Under the pieces are notes generated by a model. That model worked only from the letters and a program-made list of their open reading frames with translations. It made no database searches and was not told where the DNA came from. The position numbers were made by a program, and so were the translations under genes. From assembly GCA_001664005.1 (NCBI GenBank), contig CP016093.1, forward strand, positions 1,991,001 through 2,055,000: 64,000 bases of DNA, written 5' to 3'. This DNA is from Rhizobiales bacterium NRL2. Lineage in GTDB: Bacteria; Pseudomonadota; Alphaproteobacteria; Minwuiales; Minwuiaceae. Positions 33,856-44,455 of this stretch are shown here, piece after piece; the stretch's first letter is position 1; the number at the start of each line of letters is the position of its first letter.

Positions 33856-34611
33856 TCAGACTTCCATCGGTTCGCCGCCAAGCTCGACGATCATCGATTT
33901 CAGCGCGTCGGTGGCCCGGTCGAGCAGTGCCGCGTCGGTCGAGCGCAGCACCAGCGAGGAGCCGAAACGACCGTCGCGCTGGAACGGGTAGGAACCCGCC
34001 TCGATGCCGGGATGGGCCTTTTCGATCTCCGCTAGGGGGGCGGCGATCACGCCCTCGGGCAGATAGGCGCTGACGGCGCGGCTGAGCAGCGGGTCGCCGC
34101 CCACCAGTTCGTGGGCGATGCTTTCGAACATCGCCTGCATGACCACCGGGATACCGGCGAAGACATAGACGTTCTCGACGCGGAAGCCCGGGGCGGTGCT
34201 GACCGGGTTTTCGACCAGCACCCCGCCATGGGGCACGCGGGTCATGCGCCGCCGCGCCGCCGTGAAGTCGGCCGGGTTCTTGTAGCGCGCGCTGAGGAGG
34301 GCGACCGCATCGGGGTGTTCGGAGATGCCCACGCCGAAGGCTCTCGCGATGGCGTCGGCGGTGATGTCGTCATGGGTCGGGCCGATGCCGCCGGTCGTGA
34401 AGACGTAGTCGTAGCGCGCGCGCAGCGAATTCACGGCCTCCACGATTTCGGCCTCGATGTCGGCGACCACCCGCGCCTCCATCATCCGCACGCCGAGCTC
34501 GGTCAGCCGCTCGGCGATGAAGCCCATGTTCTTGTCCTTGGTCCGGCCGGACAGGATCTCGTTGCCGATGATGATCAGCGCCGCCGTGACGATCTTCGGC
34601 TCAGCCGCCAT
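33856..34611 (-). CDS. CinA-like molybdopterin-binding protein
   Basis: The 251-residue product has the MoCF-biosynthesis fold with IIGNEILSGRTKDKN and TGGIGPTHDDIT. It is a short CinA: the C-terminal nicotinamide-nucleotide amidase (PncC) domain is missing. CinA-family proteins can hydrolyse ADP-ribose or FAD-type pyrophosphates, so a housecleaning role is possible. ATG at 34611 follows GGGGAGAA and overlaps the preceding hydrolase stop by 11 bases. Confidence 0.85.
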   Translation of the reverse strand: MAAEPKIVTAALIIIGNEILSGRTKDKNMGFIAERLTELGVRMMEARVVADIEAEIVEAVNSLRARYDYVFTTGGIGPTHDDITADAIARAFGVGISEHPDAVALLSARYKNPADFTAARRRMTRVPHGGVLVENPVSTAPGFRVENVYVFAGIPVVMQAMFESIAHELVGGDPLLSRAVSAYLPEGVIAAPLAEIEKAHPGIEAGSYPFQRDGRFGSSLVLRSTDAALLDRATDALKSMIVELGGEPMEV

Positions 34612-35491
34612 GGGCCGTTCTCCCCGATTGCATGATCTCGCGCTCCTCCAGGAAGCCGATGACTGCATCGGTAAATACATCATTCCGGTCGCCGGCCACC
34701 ATATGTCCCGCGCCGGCGACATCGACGAAGCCGGCGTCGGGCCGGATGGCGCGCAGATGATCGATCGCCTCCGGGCTGATGACGTCGGAGAACCGCCCCC
34801 GGATCAGGAGGATCGGACACTCCATCCGGCGCACCGCCTCCGACAGCACGCCCTCCATCCGCTTGTTGTCGGCGCTCGACCGGTCGCGGATGGTCTGCGG
34901 ATCCCAGTGCCAGTACCAGCGGCCCTGGCGCTCGCGCAGGTTCTTGCGGATCGAGTTGAGATCGACGGCGCGCTTGCGCTCGGGCGTATAACCGGCGACC
35001 GCTTCGGCGGCCTCCTCCAGGCTGGCGAAGCCCTCCTCCATGTTGGCGCGCATGAAGGCAAGGATGCGGTCTGCGCCGCGGGCCTCCATCTTCGGCGCGA
35101 TGTCGACCAGGACCAGGGCGCGGGCATCGACGCGGGGCTCGAAGCCCAGACCGACCATCGCGCCCAGGCCGCCCAGCGAGGCGCCGATGACCACGGGCGG
35201 CGCATCGAACAGACCGCTCCAGGCGCGCACGTCCGATCCGATGTCGTCATAGCTGTAGTTCCCGTCCGGCGACCAGTCGCTGTCGCCGTGGCCCCTGTGG
35301 TCGGCGGTGACGGCCAGCCAGCCATGCGCGGCCATGGTCTCGGCAGTGCCGCCCCAGCTGTGACGGGTCTGTCCGCCGCCGTGCAGGAACAGGACCGGCG
35401 GGCCGTCTTCGGGTCCGTAGGCGTCGCCCACGAGAGTCAGCCCATCATGGGAGCGGCAGGTCACCCGCCGTGGGGCAATGTTGTCATTCAT
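34601..35491 (-). CDS. Alpha/beta hydrolase
   Basis: The 296-residue protein has FLHGGGQTRHSW at the oxyanion hole, the nucleophile elbow GASLGG, the acid within RGRFSDVISP and the His in GAGHMVAGD. The triad is present. The specific substrate is unknown; family members include esterases, haloalkane dehalogenases and C-C hydrolases. It is the first gene of the operon that continues through the CinA-like protein, methyltransferase, UbiA and MetE-like genes. It is divergent from a small lipoprotein. Confidence 0.88.
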   Translation of the reverse strand: MNDNIAPRRVTCRSHDGLTLVGDAYGPEDGPPVLFLHGGGQTRHSWGGTAETMAAHGWLAVTADHRGHGDSDWSPDGNYSYDDIGSDVRAWSGLFDAPPVVIGASLGGLGAMVGLGFEPRVDARALVLVDIAPKMEARGADRILAFMRANMEEGFASLEEAAEAVAGYTPERKRAVDLNSIRKNLRERQGRWYWHWDPQTIRDRSSADNKRMEGVLSEAVRRMECPILLIRGRFSDVISPEAIDHLRAIRPDAGFVDVAGAGHMVAGDRNDVFTDAVIGFLEEREIMQSGRTAHGG

Positions 35492-35532
35492 TTCACTCGA
35501 CCTCAGTTGTCCGAAATCCTAAAACCGGGTCC

Positions 35533-35751
35533 ATGATCAGGACCGCCGTCATTCGAATCGGCCTCGCCGCCCTCGCGGGTGCGGGCCTCGCCGCCTGCGA
35601 GATCGTGGACACGGGCGCCGAGCGCATCGGCGGCGCAAAGTGCGATCTTTCCAGGGCCACGCCAGGCACCCCGGAATACGAACGGTGCCGCACCAGGAGC
35701 TCGCACGATCCCAGGCCGTCGGAGCGCACGCCCGGCGGCGGAATCTTCTGA
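35533..35751 (+). CDS. Small putative lipoprotein
   Basis: The 72-residue product has a signal peptide whose lipobox is LAAC, with Cys22 as the acylation site. The mature part is only about 50 residues, polar, with two more cysteines and a Pro-rich end. It would sit in the inner or outer membrane facing the periplasm. No family is recognised. It is divergent from the alpha/beta hydrolase and ends two bases before the convergent Ldh gene. Confidence 0.55.
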   Translation: MIRTAVIRIGLAALAGAGLAACEIVDTGAERIGGAKCDLSRATPGTPEYERCRTRSSHDPRPSERTPGGGIF

Positions 35752-35752
35752 T

Positions 35753-36823
35753 TCAGGCCTCATAGGTACGCGCCTGCGCCTCGCTCATGCCGAGCTGGAC
35801 CGCGGCGGCAATCATCTCTTCCCAGGTCGTCTCGTCGACCGGGATGCCGGCGGCGCGGCGTTGCGCTTCCGACTTGCGTTCCGGATCGCCCGGCACCATC
35901 ACCTCGTCCGCCCAGGCGGCGGCCGGCGAAGCCTTCACGTAGCGGATGAAGGCGTCGATCTCGGCAACGAAGGCGCCGCGCTCGCCCAGCCGCGCCGGGT
36001 CGACGACGATGGTCAGCATGTTGTTGATGATCGAGTGTCCGTCAGAGCGGTCCGGAAGGAAGGCGCCGCCGCCGGAGAGCGCGCCGGCCAGAACCTCGCA
36101 GATCAGCGCCAGGCCGTAGCCCTTGTGCTGACCTACCGACATCAGTGCGCCGGTCGGCTCCTCGAACATCACGCCCGGATCGGTGGTCATCTCGCCACGG
36201 CGGTCGATCAGGCAGTCGGGCGGCATCTGCTCGCCCTTGTTGTGGGCGACGCGGACCTTGCCCATGGCCACCTTGGTCGTCGCCATGTCGAAGACGATGC
36301 GCGGGTGATCGGGCGTCTCGGGGATCGCGGTGCAATAGGGATTGGTGGTGTAGCGGGCGTCGGAGCCGCCCCAGGGCGCGACCAGCGGCATCCGCGTGAT
36401 GCCGTTGACCCAGTGAATGGAGATCAGGCCGGCGTCTGCGGCCAGTTCGCCCCAGGCGCCGATCCGGCCCAGATGGTGGGTGTTGCGCAGGCTCATCAGA
36501 CACAGGCCGGTGTCACGCGCCCGGGCGATGGCCATCGCCATGGCCTCGCCGCCGATGACCTGGCCATAGCCGGCATTGCCGTCCAGCAGCAGAATCGCGC
36601 CGTCGTCGCGCACCACCGAGACGTGCTGGTTCGCGGTCAGCTTTCCGAACTGCAGCGCGTTGGCGTAGGTCGGCATCATGCCGATGCCGTGGCTGTCGTG
36701 ACCCTTCAGATTGGCCTCGACAAGATTGGTGGCGATCAGCCCCGCTTCGCGTTCGTCGGACCCGCCTGCGCGGGCCATGGCGGCCACGAACGCGGTCAGC
36801 CGATCCGCATCGATCGTCGGCAT
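35753..36823 (-). CDS. Ldh-family (malate/L-lactate/sulfolactate) dehydrogenase
   Basis: This 356-residue protein belongs to the MDH2/Ldh fold, an NAD(P)-dependent family unrelated to Rossmann lactate dehydrogenases. It shows GHDSHGIGMMPTYA near the start with the catalytic His, NTHHLGRIGAWGELA, and the GQHKGYGLALICEVL segment. Substrates include malate, lactate, ureidoglycolate and sulfolactate; none can be chosen here. It lies 49 bases after the phosphatase gene. Confidence 0.88.
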   Translation of the reverse strand: MPTIDADRLTAFVAAMARAGGSDEREAGLIATNLVEANLKGHDSHGIGMMPTYANALQFGKLTANQHVSVVRDDGAILLLDGNAGYGQVIGGEAMAMAIARARDTGLCLMSLRNTHHLGRIGAWGELAADAGLISIHWVNGITRMPLVAPWGGSDARYTTNPYCTAIPETPDHPRIVFDMATTKVAMGKVRVAHNKGEQMPPDCLIDRRGEMTTDPGVMFEEPTGALMSVGQHKGYGLALICEVLAGALSGGGAFLPDRSDGHSIINNMLTIVVDPARLGERGAFVAEIDAFIRYVKASPAAAWADEVMVPGDPERKSEAQRRAAGIPVDETTWEEMIAAAVQLGMSEAQARTYEA

Positions 36824-36872
36824 TCCGGTTTCCTCCCCTGGTGCGGCGAGCTTAACCGCAAATGCCGCGGGC

Positions 36873-37313
36873 TCAAACCTGCGGAGCGGGGCCGGGGCTG
36901 AAGCGCTCGATGATCCGCTTGCGAAGCTGGTCGCGGACCTGACGCCAGGCAGCGAGACGCGCTTCGCGGCTGCCTTCGATCAGGCTCGGGTCCAGCGTCG
37001 GCCAGTATTCGACGTCGCAGGCCATCGTGCGGGTCAGCTCGATCGCCTTGTGCTGCGCTTCGGGCGAGAGCGAGATGATGACATCGAAGAAGGTATCCTC
37101 CAGATCGTCGAAGCTCTTGGCGCGGTGGCCGGAGATGTCGATGCCCAGTTCGTCCATCACCGCGATCGAGAAGCCGTCCACCTCCTTCGCGCGCACGCCG
37201 CAGGAATCGACGTAGATCTGATGGCCCATGAGCTGTTTCAGAAGGCCCTCGGCCATGGGAGAGCGCACGCTGTTCTCGGTACAGGCGAAGAGGACGGCCC
37301 CGGGTACCTCCAA
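36873..37313 (-). CDS. Low-molecular-weight phosphotyrosine phosphatase-like protein
   Basis: The 146-residue protein has the P-loop C-x5-R as CTENSVR with Cys11, and YWPTLDP carrying the likely general-acid Asp. It is a protein-tyrosine phosphatase or arsenate-reductase type fold. The same gene follows UPF0262 in many alphaproteobacteria. It starts nine bases after UPF0262 and belongs to the murA-hisG-hisD operon. Substrate is unknown. Confidence 0.85.
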   Translation of the reverse strand: MEVPGAVLFACTENSVRSPMAEGLLKQLMGHQIYVDSCGVRAKEVDGFSIAVMDELGIDISGHRAKSFDDLEDTFFDVIISLSPEAQHKAIELTRTMACDVEYWPTLDPSLIEGSREARLAAWRQVRDQLRKRIIERFSPGPAPQV

Positions 37314-37322
37314 CGGCCCGCC

Positions 37323-37799
37323 CTATGTCCGGATGTGCAGCACGCAGATCAGCGTGAACAGCCGGCGCGCCGTGTCGAAGTCGATCTCGATCTTGTCCTT
37401 CAGCCGCTCCTGCAGCAGTTCCGATCCTTCGTTGTGGACGCCGCGGCGGCCCATGTCGATCGACTCGATACGCGAGGGCGTGGCCGTCTTGATGGCCGCG
37501 AAATAGCTCTCGCAGATCTTGAAATAGTCGCGGACGATCCGCCGGAAGGGCGACAGCGCCAGCACCACCCGGCCCTGGGCCGTGCCGTCCTCGCCCGCGA
37601 TCTCGATGGCGAGGCGGTTGTCCTCGATCTTCAGATGCACCGCGAAGGGGCCGTGAAACTCCTCGCCCAAGGGCGCGAAGCTGTTCTCCTCGATCAGGTC
37701 GAAGATCGCCACCTTGCGTTCATGGTCGACGTCCGGACCCCAGCTCTTGATCGACTTGTCGTCGAGCGTGATGGCCGCGATCCCGTCTGGGCTCGCCAT
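37323..37799 (-). CDS. UPF0262 family protein
   Basis: The 158-residue protein ends [12 protein letters not shown], a hallmark of UPF0262, and holds [18 protein letters not shown]. The family is conserved in alphaproteobacteria beside hisD but has no known function. It starts seven bases after hisD. The conserved context suggests a housekeeping role rather than histidine synthesis itself. Confidence 0.9.
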   Translation of the reverse strand: MASPDGIAAITLDDKSIKSWGPDVDHERKVAIFDLIEENSFAPLGEEFHGPFAVHLKIEDNRLAIEIAGEDGTAQGRVVLALSPFRRIVRDYFKICESYFAAIKTATPSRIESIDMGRRGVHNEGSELLQERLKDKIEIDFDTARRLFTLICVLHIRT

Positions 37800-37806
37800 G
37801 TCTCCG

Positions 37807-39099
37807 TCACCGGTTCATGCGGATGCGGACGGAGAGCGCGTGCGCCGGCAGCCCCTCGGCGTCGGCCAGGGTCGCCGCCGCCGGTCCGATTTCGCCCAGG
37901 CTGGCGGCGTCGCAGCGCACGAAGGTGGTCCGCTTCATGAAGTCCAGCACGTTGAGACCGGAGGAAAAGCGGGCGCTGCGCGCGGTCGGCAACACGTGAT
38001 TTGGCCCGGCCACGTAGTCGCCGATGGCTTCTGGCGTGTGCCGGCCCAGGAAGATGGCGCCGGCGTTCCGCACGCGCGCCATCATCGCGTCCGGGTCGTT
38101 CACCGCCAGTTCCAGGTGTTCCGGCGCGATCCGGTCGACCAGCGCCGGCGCGTCGTCGAGGGTATCCAGAACGATGATGGCGCCATGTGCCTCCCAGCTC
38201 GAACGCGCGATCGCGGCGCGGGGCAGGGTCGCGAGATGGTGTTCCACCGCCGCGGCGACGTCGTCGGCGAAGGCCCTGTCGTCAGTTATCAGGATGGCCT
38301 GTGCGGATTCGTCGTGCTCGGATTGCGACAGCAGGTCGGCCGCGATCCAGGCCGGATCATTCTCGCCGTCGGCGACCACCAGGATCTCGGAGGGACCGGC
38401 GATCATGTCGATGCCGACGGCGCCGAAGACCTGGCGCTTGGCCGCGGCCACATAGGCATTGCCGGGGCCGACGATCTTGTCCACGGCGGGGACGGCTTCC
38501 GTGCCATAGGCCAGCGCCGCGATCGCCTGCGCGCCGCCCAGGCGGTAGATCTCGGTCACGCCGGCATGCTCGGCTGCCGCAATCACCAGCGGATTGATGA
38601 CGCCGTCCGGCGTCGGTACGGTCATGGCGATGCGCTCCACGCCCGCTACCTTCGCGGGGACCGCGTTCATCAGCACCGACGAGGGGTAGGCCGCGAGGCC
38701 GCCCGGCACGTAGAGGCCCACTGCGCCGATGGCGGTCCAGCGCGCGCCGAGTTCCACCCCGGCGGCATCGACCACACGGTCGTCGGCGGGCAGCTGGCGC
38801 TCGTGGAAGGCGGCGATACGCGTTGCCGCGAGTTTCATCGCCGCCAGCGTATCCGGTTCGCAATCGGCCTTGGCGGCCTCGATCTCGTCCGCGCCGATCC
38901 GGAACCGGGATGGGGTGAACTGCACCCGGTCGAAACGCGCCGTGTAGTCGATCAGCGCCAGGTCACCGCGCGTGCGCACGTCGGCGATGATCGCCTGTAC
39001 CGTCTCGTCGACATCGGCGGCGGTTTCCCGCTTGTCGTCGAGCAACGCTCGGAAATCCGCCTCGAAGGACGCCGCGCTGCCGTCAAGCCGCCTTGGCAT
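37807..39099 (-). CDS. hisD: Histidinol dehydrogenase
   Basis: HisD carries out the last two oxidations of histidine synthesis, histidinol to histidine, with NAD and zinc. The 430 residues include [19 protein letters not shown], the segment [11 protein letters not shown] that supplies zinc and catalytic residues, and [11 protein letters not shown]. Its start overlaps the hisG stop by 17 bases, so the two histidine genes are translationally coupled. The full family length is present. Confidence 0.97.
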   Translation of the reverse strand: MPRRLDGSAASFEADFRALLDDKRETAADVDETVQAIIADVRTRGDLALIDYTARFDRVQFTPSRFRIGADEIEAAKADCEPDTLAAMKLAATRIAAFHERQLPADDRVVDAAGVELGARWTAIGAVGLYVPGGLAAYPSSVLMNAVPAKVAGVERIAMTVPTPDGVINPLVIAAAEHAGVTEIYRLGGAQAIAALAYGTEAVPAVDKIVGPGNAYVAAAKRQVFGAVGIDMIAGPSEILVVADGENDPAWIAADLLSQSEHDESAQAILITDDRAFADDVAAAVEHHLATLPRAAIARSSWEAHGAIIVLDTLDDAPALVDRIAPEHLELAVNDPDAMMARVRNAGAIFLGRHTPEAIGDYVAGPNHVLPTARSARFSSGLNVLDFMKRTTFVRCDAASLGEIGPAAATLADAEGLPAHALSVRIRMNR

Positions 39100-39763
39100 C
39101 GACCGCGCTCCTGAAGCTGTTGATCCAGCCGTGGATCTCCGCCGGCCGCGTCTTCAGCGCGGTGCGATTGACGATCAGCCGCGACGTGATGTCGGCGATC
39201 TGCTCCACCTCGACCAGGCCGTTGGCCTTCAGCGTCGAGCCGGTCGAGACCAGATCGACGATGCGGCGGCACAGACCCAGCGAGGGCGCCAGCTCCATGG
39301 CGCCGTTCAGCTTGATGCACTCGGCCTGGACGCCGCGGCGGGCGAAATGGCGCTGGGTGATGTTCGGGTACTTGGTCGCGACACGGACGTGCGACCAGCG
39401 CGAGGGGTCGTCGGTCTTCGATAGCTCCGCCGGCTCGGCGACCGCCATCCGGCAATAGCCGATGCCGAGGTCGAGCGGCGCGTATATGTCCGAATAGTCG
39501 AACTCCATCAGCACGTCGTTGCCGGCGACGCCGAGATGGGCGGCGCCGAAGGCGACGAAGGTCGCCACGTCGAAGGAGCGGACGCGAATGATGGAGATGT
39601 GCTCGTGATTGGTGCGGAAGGTGAGTTGGCGGCTGTCGGGATCGTCGAAGGCCGCTTCCGGCTCGATGCCGGCGGCGCGCACCAGCGGCATCGCCTCCTT
39701 CAGGATGCGGCCCTTCGGCAGGGCCAGAACGATCGGTTCTGCTTGGCTCGCGGCGGCGTTCAT
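39083..39763 (-). CDS. hisG: ATP phosphoribosyltransferase, short form
   Basis: HisG catalyses the first step of histidine synthesis from PRPP and ATP. The 226-residue product is the short form, without the C-terminal regulatory domain, so it should need HisZ, which is not in this window. Family features are [26 protein letters not shown] and [18 protein letters not shown] at 39763 is preferred; the upstream 24 codons are Arg/Thr-rich and unlike HisG. The DUF2948 gene ends 13 bases before it. Confidence 0.96.
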   Translation of the reverse strand: MNAAASQAEPIVLALPKGRILKEAMPLVRAAGIEPEAAFDDPDSRQLTFRTNHEHISIIRVRSFDVATFVAFGAAHLGVAGNDVLMEFDYSDIYAPLDLGIGYCRMAVAEPAELSKTDDPSRWSHVRVATKYPNITQRHFARRGVQAECIKLNGAMELAPSLGLCRRIVDLVSTGSTLKANGLVEVEQIADITSRLIVNRTALKTRPAEIHGWINSFRSAVDAKAA

Positions 39764-39776
39764 GGCGTTCTCTTGA

Positions 39777-40259
39777 TCAGTCGCCGTCGCCGTTCTCCGT
39801 CTCGTGGCTCGGGCGGTTGGGCGTATACCAAGCACGGCCCATATCGTCCACCAGCACGTCGATGCACCCGGCGTCCAGCTTCAGCGCTGCGCCGCCCGCG
39901 AACTGGAGTTCCAGCACCGCGGCCGGCGGATCGGTGACCTCGGCCTCGATATTGAGCAATTCCAGCACGGTCTCTGGATCCGCGTCGGCGAGGCCGAGCG
40001 CGCTGACATTCTCGACATCGTTGAACTGCACGCCGGCGCGGATGCGGCTGCCGCCGCGGTCGCCCGGAAATTCGGTGTCTTCCCAGCGGAAGCGGTTGCA
40101 CACGAAGGCGAAGCGCCGCGCCTTGCGGTCTAGCCCGATATCGCCGCGCTTGACCGTGGCGCTGGCCAGCGCCGCCGCGACGACGCGCAGGTCGTCCGGA
40201 TCCACCGCGTGCAGTTTCAGCCGGGGCGGTTGCTCCGCCTTTGTTCTCCTGATTCTCAT
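39777..40259 (-). CDS. DUF2948 family protein
   Basis: The 160-residue product has the DUF2948 pattern [27 protein letters not shown] and [16 protein letters not shown]. The family occurs between murA and the his genes in alphaproteobacteria; its function is not known. It lies 19 bases after murA and 13 bases before hisG in the same operon. It has no signal peptide or membrane segment. Confidence 0.88.
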   Translation of the reverse strand: MRIRRTKAEQPPRLKLHAVDPDDLRVVAAALASATVKRGDIGLDRKARRFAFVCNRFRWEDTEFPGDRGGSRIRAGVQFNDVENVSALGLADADPETVLELLNIEAEVTDPPAAVLELQFAGGAALKLDAGCIDVLVDDMGRAWYTPNRPSHETENGDGD

Positions 40260-40278
40260 TGTCCGCTACCCGTGTCCC

Positions 40279-41544
40279 TCATTGCCCCTTCACGCGCTCG
40301 ATATCGGCGCCGCAGGCCTCCAGCTTCTGTTCGAGCCGTTCGTAGCCCCGATCCAGATGGTATACGCGATTGACCTGTGTCTCGCCATCCGCCGCCAGAC
40401 CCGCCAGCACCAGCGAGACCGATGCGCGCAGGTCCGTCGCCATGACCGGCGCGCCGCGAAGACGGCGCACGCCCCGCACCAGCGCCGAGGCGCCGTGCAC
40501 GGTGATGTCCGCGCCCATCCGTCCCAGTTCGGGGACATGCATGAAGCGGTTCTCGAAGATCGTCTCGGTGATCATCGCCGCGCCGTGACTGATCGACATC
40601 AGCGCCATGATCTGCGCCTGCATGTCGGTCGGAAAGCCCGGATAGGGCTGGGTCATGACGTCAACGCCCAGTATGCCCTGGCCGTCGCGGCGGACGCGGA
40701 TGCCGTCTTCCAGGAAGTCGACGGTCGCGCCGGACTTGCGAAGCGGCTTCATGATCGCCTCGACGATCTCGTGATTGGCGCCTTTCAGCATCAGGTCGCC
40801 GCCGGTGATTGCGCCGGCGACGGCGTAGGTGCCGGTCTCGATCCGGTCGGGCAGGACCGCGTGGTCGGCGCCGTGGAGCGCGTCGACGCCGTACACGGTC
40901 AGGCGGTCGGTGCCGCGGCCCTCGATCCGCGCGCCCATCGCCGTCAGCAGATCGATCAGGTCGGCGATCTCGGGTTCGCGCGCGGCGTTCTCCAGCACGG
41001 TCGTGCCGCTGGCCAGCACCGCCGCCATCAGCAGGTTCTCGGTGGCGCCGACGGAGATCTGGGGCATCGTGTAGACGGCGCCCGTCAGGCCCTTCGGCGC
41101 CTTCGCCCGGATGTAGCCGCCGTCGATCTCGATCTCCGCGCCCAGAGCCACGAGCCCGTCGATATGGATGTTCACCGGCCGCGTGCCGATGGCGCAGCCG
41201 CCGGGCAGGGAGACATCCGCCTTGCCGGTCCGGGCCAGCAGCGGACCGAGAACCAGCACGCTGGCGCGCATCTTCCGCACGATGTCGTATGGCGCGGTGG
41301 TGTCGGCGATGTCCGCCGCGCGCAGGGTCCACGCGCCGCCGCCCTGGTCGTCGGCCTCGACGCCGAGACAGCGCAGCAGTTCGGCCATGGTCCCGATGTC
41401 CATCAATGCAGGGACGTTCGACAGGCGCAGCGGCTTGTCTGTCAGCAGGCATGCGGCCATCAGCGGCAACGCGGCGTTCTTGGCGCCGCTGATCTCGATC
41501 GTGCCCCGCAGCGGCAGGCCCCCGCGGATCAGAATGCTGTCCAT
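40279..41544 (-). CDS. murA: UDP-N-acetylglucosamine 1-carboxyvinyltransferase
   Basis: MurA transfers enolpyruvate from PEP to UDP-GlcNAc, the first committed step of peptidoglycan synthesis. The 421 residues fit the EPT fold and include [30 protein letters not shown] contains the catalytic Cys, the residue attacked by fosfomycin. It is the first gene of the operon with DUF2948, hisG, hisD, UPF0262 and the phosphatase. Confidence 0.97.
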   Translation of the reverse strand: MDSILIRGGLPLRGTIEISGAKNAALPLMAACLLTDKPLRLSNVPALMDIGTMAELLRCLGVEADDQGGGAWTLRAADIADTTAPYDIVRKMRASVLVLGPLLARTGKADVSLPGGCAIGTRPVNIHIDGLVALGAEIEIDGGYIRAKAPKGLTGAVYTMPQISVGATENLLMAAVLASGTTVLENAAREPEIADLIDLLTAMGARIEGRGTDRLTVYGVDALHGADHAVLPDRIETGTYAVAGAITGGDLMLKGANHEIVEAIMKPLRKSGATVDFLEDGIRVRRDGQGILGVDVMTQPYPGFPTDMQAQIMALMSISHGAAMITETIFENRFMHVPELGRMGADITVHGASALVRGVRRLRGAPVMATDLRASVSLVLAGLAADGETQVNRVYHLDRGYERLEQKLEACGADIERVKGQ

Positions 41545-41652
41545 GAGTTCGCGACACCTCGAATCGGGTCCCGGCGCGCCCGGAACCGCTGGTTAGTTAG
41601 AAATCCGAGCGTGACGCGTCAACGTGGCGGCGATGTGGCCACGCCTGCCGGG

Positions 41653-41790
41653 TCAGTGCTTCTCGTCGTTCTTGATCGCCCGGCGCTTGCCGCCCGCGTC
41701 GGGCCGGCGGCGGCGCTTCAGATTCTCGCGCAGCTTCCGCGCCAGCCGTGCCGCCTTTTCTTCCTTCGCGTCGGGCTTCCGCTCCGTCAT
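41653..41790 (-). CDS. Small basic protein upstream of murA
   Basis: The 45-residue product is a charged helix (KEEKAARLARKLRENLKRR) followed by a basic tail. Similar short K/R-rich proteins occur beside murA in alphaproteobacteria. The ATG at 41790 has GGAG ten bases upstream; longer versions of the frame are Arg/Pro-rich noise. Function unknown. The murA start lies 108 bases downstream. Confidence 0.65.
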   Translation of the reverse strand: MTERKPDAKEEKAARLARKLRENLKRRRRPDAGGKRRAIKNDEKH

Positions 41791-41815
41791 CGTGCGCATT
41801 CTCCGGCCTTCCGGC

Positions 41816-42352
41816 TCAGCGGCCCAGCCGGCTGCGGTTAAACTGTACGGTCCGCTCGTCCAGCCGGAACGCTGCAAGCACGCGGTGGTCGGACGCGAAA
41901 CCGTTGCCGGCATAGGGAATGCGGATCTGCAGGCGCTGCGTCTTCTCGCCGGTGCGGCCATCGATCTCGACATTCATCTCGTAGTCGTCGCGGGCGGTCA
42001 GTACGCCGTCGCCGGACACGGTCGCGACCACAACCGGCACGTCGATATCGTCGACCAGCGAACCCTCCGCGCGCACCGCGGTGACGGTCAGCTCGATGGA
42101 GAAGTCGACGCGGGAAAAGCCCGTCGAAGACGCCTGACTCTTGTCATAGATGCAGGCTGAATTGCTGACGCTGAGGCGCGCCAGGGCCAGCAGCTTGCCG
42201 CTGGCGTCCTGTACCGGATAATCGGCCGCATCGGGCAGGACGCCGATCTTCGGGCAGGGCCCGGCTGCGGCGCTGCCCCCTCCGCAGCCGGAGAGCGCGA
42301 AGGCGCCGGCGCCAAGCATGGCGGCCACAATCAATGCGTTTCTTGCTTTCAT
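41816..42352 (-). CDS. Putative lipoprotein of unknown function
   Basis: The 178-residue product starts with a signal peptide ending in the lipobox LSGC (Cys24), followed by a glycine-rich spacer, and a beta-rich periplasmic domain (RVDFSIELTVTAVRAEG, VPVVVATVSGDGVLTARD). It is probably anchored to the inner or outer membrane. No family name is certain. It precedes the small basic gene and murA, and is divergent from ispH, so it may belong to an envelope-related group. Confidence 0.75.
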   Translation of the reverse strand: MKARNALIVAAMLGAGAFALSGCGGGSAAAGPCPKIGVLPDAADYPVQDASGKLLALARLSVSNSACIYDKSQASSTGFSRVDFSIELTVTAVRAEGSLVDDIDVPVVVATVSGDGVLTARDDYEMNVEIDGRTGEKTQRLQIRIPYAGNGFASDHRVLAAFRLDERTVQFNRSRLGR

Positions 42353-42523
42353 CTGCTCTGAACTTGTTTCTGGACGTCGTCGGGATGGCTTCCGGACGAA
42401 GCGTATTCTTCCAGTCGGTTGACCATCGATTCGGGGGCGCGACCTTGTCGTCTGAGAGGCGGCAATGTAGATGAGGTGCCGGTGGTTCACAAGCCGCAAG
42501 CCCTGTCCGCGAAGGAGTAGCCG

Positions 42524-43477
42524 GTGACAGCGACGGAGCGAGCATTCAAGGAGATCCTGCTGGCCAATCCCCGCGGCTTCTGCGCCGGGGTCGAACGCGC
42601 CATCCAGGTGGTCGACAAGGCCCTCGACAAGTACGGGGCGCCTGTCTACGTGCGCCACGAGATCGTCCACAACCGTTTCGTGGTCGAAGGCCTCGAGAAG
42701 CGCGGCGCCGTGTTCGTCGAGGAACTGGACGAGGTGCCATCGGACGCCGTCGTGGTGTTCTCCGCCCATGGCGTGCCGAAATGGGTGCCCGAGGAGGCGC
42801 AGCGGCGCGAACAGTTCTATCTGGACGCGACCTGCCCGCTTGTCTCCAAAGTTCATGTCGAAGCGGAGCGCCATTACCGCAACGGCCGCCAGATCGTCAT
42901 GATCGGCCATGCCGGCCACCCGGAAGTCATCGGCACGATGGGCCAGCTTCCCGACGGCGCCATTACCCTGATCGAGAACACCGAACAGGCCGATGCGCTG
43001 GAGGTGCCGGATCCGGAGAACCTGGCCTTCATCACCCAGACGACCCTGTCGGTCGACGACACGGCGGAGATCGTGGACACGCTGGTGCGGCGTTTTCCCA
43101 CAATCCACCGGCCGCACAAGGAAGACATCTGCTACGCCACCACCAACCGGCAGGCGGCCGTGAAGGAGATCGCCAGCCGGTGCGACGTGGTTCTGGTGGT
43201 GGGCGCGCAGAACTCCTCGAACTCCAAGCGCCTGGTCGAGGTGGCCGAGAAGGCGGGCTGCCCGAAGGCCATTCTGGTGCCGCGCGCCGCCGAGCTCGAC
43301 TGGAGCCTGGTCGATGGCGCGGGCATGATCGGATTGACGGCCGGTGCGTCGGCGCCCGACGTACTGGTGGAGGAGGTTCTGGAGGCCTTCCGCAGCCGCT
43401 ATGACGTACAGGTGCGGGAGGTCGACGGCGTTCGCGAGGAGGTTGTCTTCCGGCTGCCCCGGGCCCTGCTCGACTGA
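42524..43477 (+). CDS. ispH: 4-hydroxy-3-methylbut-2-enyl diphosphate reductase
   Basis: IspH is the last enzyme of the MEP isoprenoid pathway and makes IPP and DMAPP with a [4Fe-4S] cluster. The three cluster cysteines lie in [22 protein letters not shown] and [10 protein letters not shown]. The start is GTG, with AAGGAG upstream. It is 317 residues, typical length. It is followed by thrB and rnhA at 11 and 1 bases, so the three form an operon. Confidence 0.97.
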   Translation: MTATERAFKEILLANPRGFCAGVERAIQVVDKALDKYGAPVYVRHEIVHNRFVVEGLEKRGAVFVEELDEVPSDAVVVFSAHGVPKWVPEEAQRREQFYLDATCPLVSKVHVEAERHYRNGRQIVMIGHAGHPEVIGTMGQLPDGAITLIENTEQADALEVPDPENLAFITQTTLSVDDTAEIVDTLVRRFPTIHRPHKEDICYATTNRQAAVKEIASRCDVVLVVGAQNSSNSKRLVEVAEKAGCPKAILVPRAAELDWSLVDGAGMIGLTAGASAPDVLVEEVLEAFRSRYDVQVREVDGVREEVVFRLPRALLD

Positions 43478-43488
43478 TCGGCAGGGAC

Positions 43489-44454
43489 TTGGCGGTCTAC
43501 ACCGAGATCGGCGACGGGGAACTCGACGCCCTCCTCGCCGACTACGAGATCGGCGCGGCCATCGCCTGCACCGGAATCGCGGAAGGCGTGGAGAACTCCA
43601 ACTTCCTGCTGCAGACCGATGCCGGCATGTTCATCCTCACGATCTACGAGAAGCGGGTGAAGCCCGACGATCTGCCCTGGTTTCTCGCGCTGCTTTCCCA
43701 CCTGTCGGATCGTGGCGTTCCCTGTCCGGTGCCGGTCCCGCGCCGCGATGGCGGCGTGCTGAGCGATATCCGCGCCAAGCCGGCTGCGATCGTCTCCTTC
43801 CTGAAGGGCCGATGGCCGCGCAAGCCATTGCCGCGCCATGCCTGGGCCGTGGGCGACGCGCTGGCGTCGCTGCATCTGGCCGCGGCCGACTTCGGGCCGG
43901 AGCGGCCCAACAACCTGTCCGTCGGCGACTGGCGGCCGCTGGCCGAGCGTTGTGCGCCCGGCGCCGACGACGTGCGGTCCGGGCTGGCCGATGAGATCGC
44001 CAGCGAACTGGATGTGCTGGAGACGGCCTGGCCCCGCGATCTGCCCCGCGGCGTCATTCACGCCGACCTGTTTCCCGACAACGTCTTCTTCCTGGACGAG
44101 CGCCTGAGCGGGGTGATCGACTTCTACTTCGCCTGCAATGACATACTGGTCTACGACCTCGCCATCTGTCTGAACGCCTGGTGCTTCGAGCCCGATGGCG
44201 CGTTCAACACCACCAAGGCGCGGCAGATGCTGGGGGCGTACCGGGCCCGCCGGCCGCTCTCGAGGCCGGAATTCGACGCCTTGCCCATCCTGGCGCGGGG
44301 CGCGGCCATGCGGTTCCTGCTGACCCGGCTCTACGACTGGCTGAACCACCCGGAGGGTGCGTTCGTGACCCCGAAGAATCCGCTCGAGTACTGGCGCAAG
44401 CTGGATTTTCACCGTGGGGTCGGCGGGGCCGCCGCCTATGGGCTGGATTTCTGA
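43489..44454 (+). CDS. thrB: Homoserine kinase, APH-like (ThrB type II)
   Basis: The 321-residue kinase makes O-phosphohomoserine for threonine synthesis and belongs to the aminoglycoside-phosphotransferase fold rather than GHMP kinases. It has the catalytic loop [11 protein letters not shown] and the metal-binding IDFYFACND. The start is TTG at 43489: AGGG is upstream and the resulting MAVYTEIGD matches homologues. It lies 11 bases after ispH and a base before rnhA, the usual alphaproteobacterial order ispH-thrB-rnhA. Confidence 0.93.
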   Translation: MAVYTEIGDGELDALLADYEIGAAIACTGIAEGVENSNFLLQTDAGMFILTIYEKRVKPDDLPWFLALLSHLSDRGVPCPVPVPRRDGGVLSDIRAKPAAIVSFLKGRWPRKPLPRHAWAVGDALASLHLAAADFGPERPNNLSVGDWRPLAERCAPGADDVRSGLADEIASELDVLETAWPRDLPRGVIHADLFPDNVFFLDERLSGVIDFYFACNDILVYDLAICLNAWCFEPDGAFNTTKARQMLGAYRARRPLSRPEFDALPILARGAAMRFLLTRLYDWLNHPEGAFVTPKNPLEYWRKLDFHRGVGGAAAYGLDF

Positions 44455-44455
44455 G

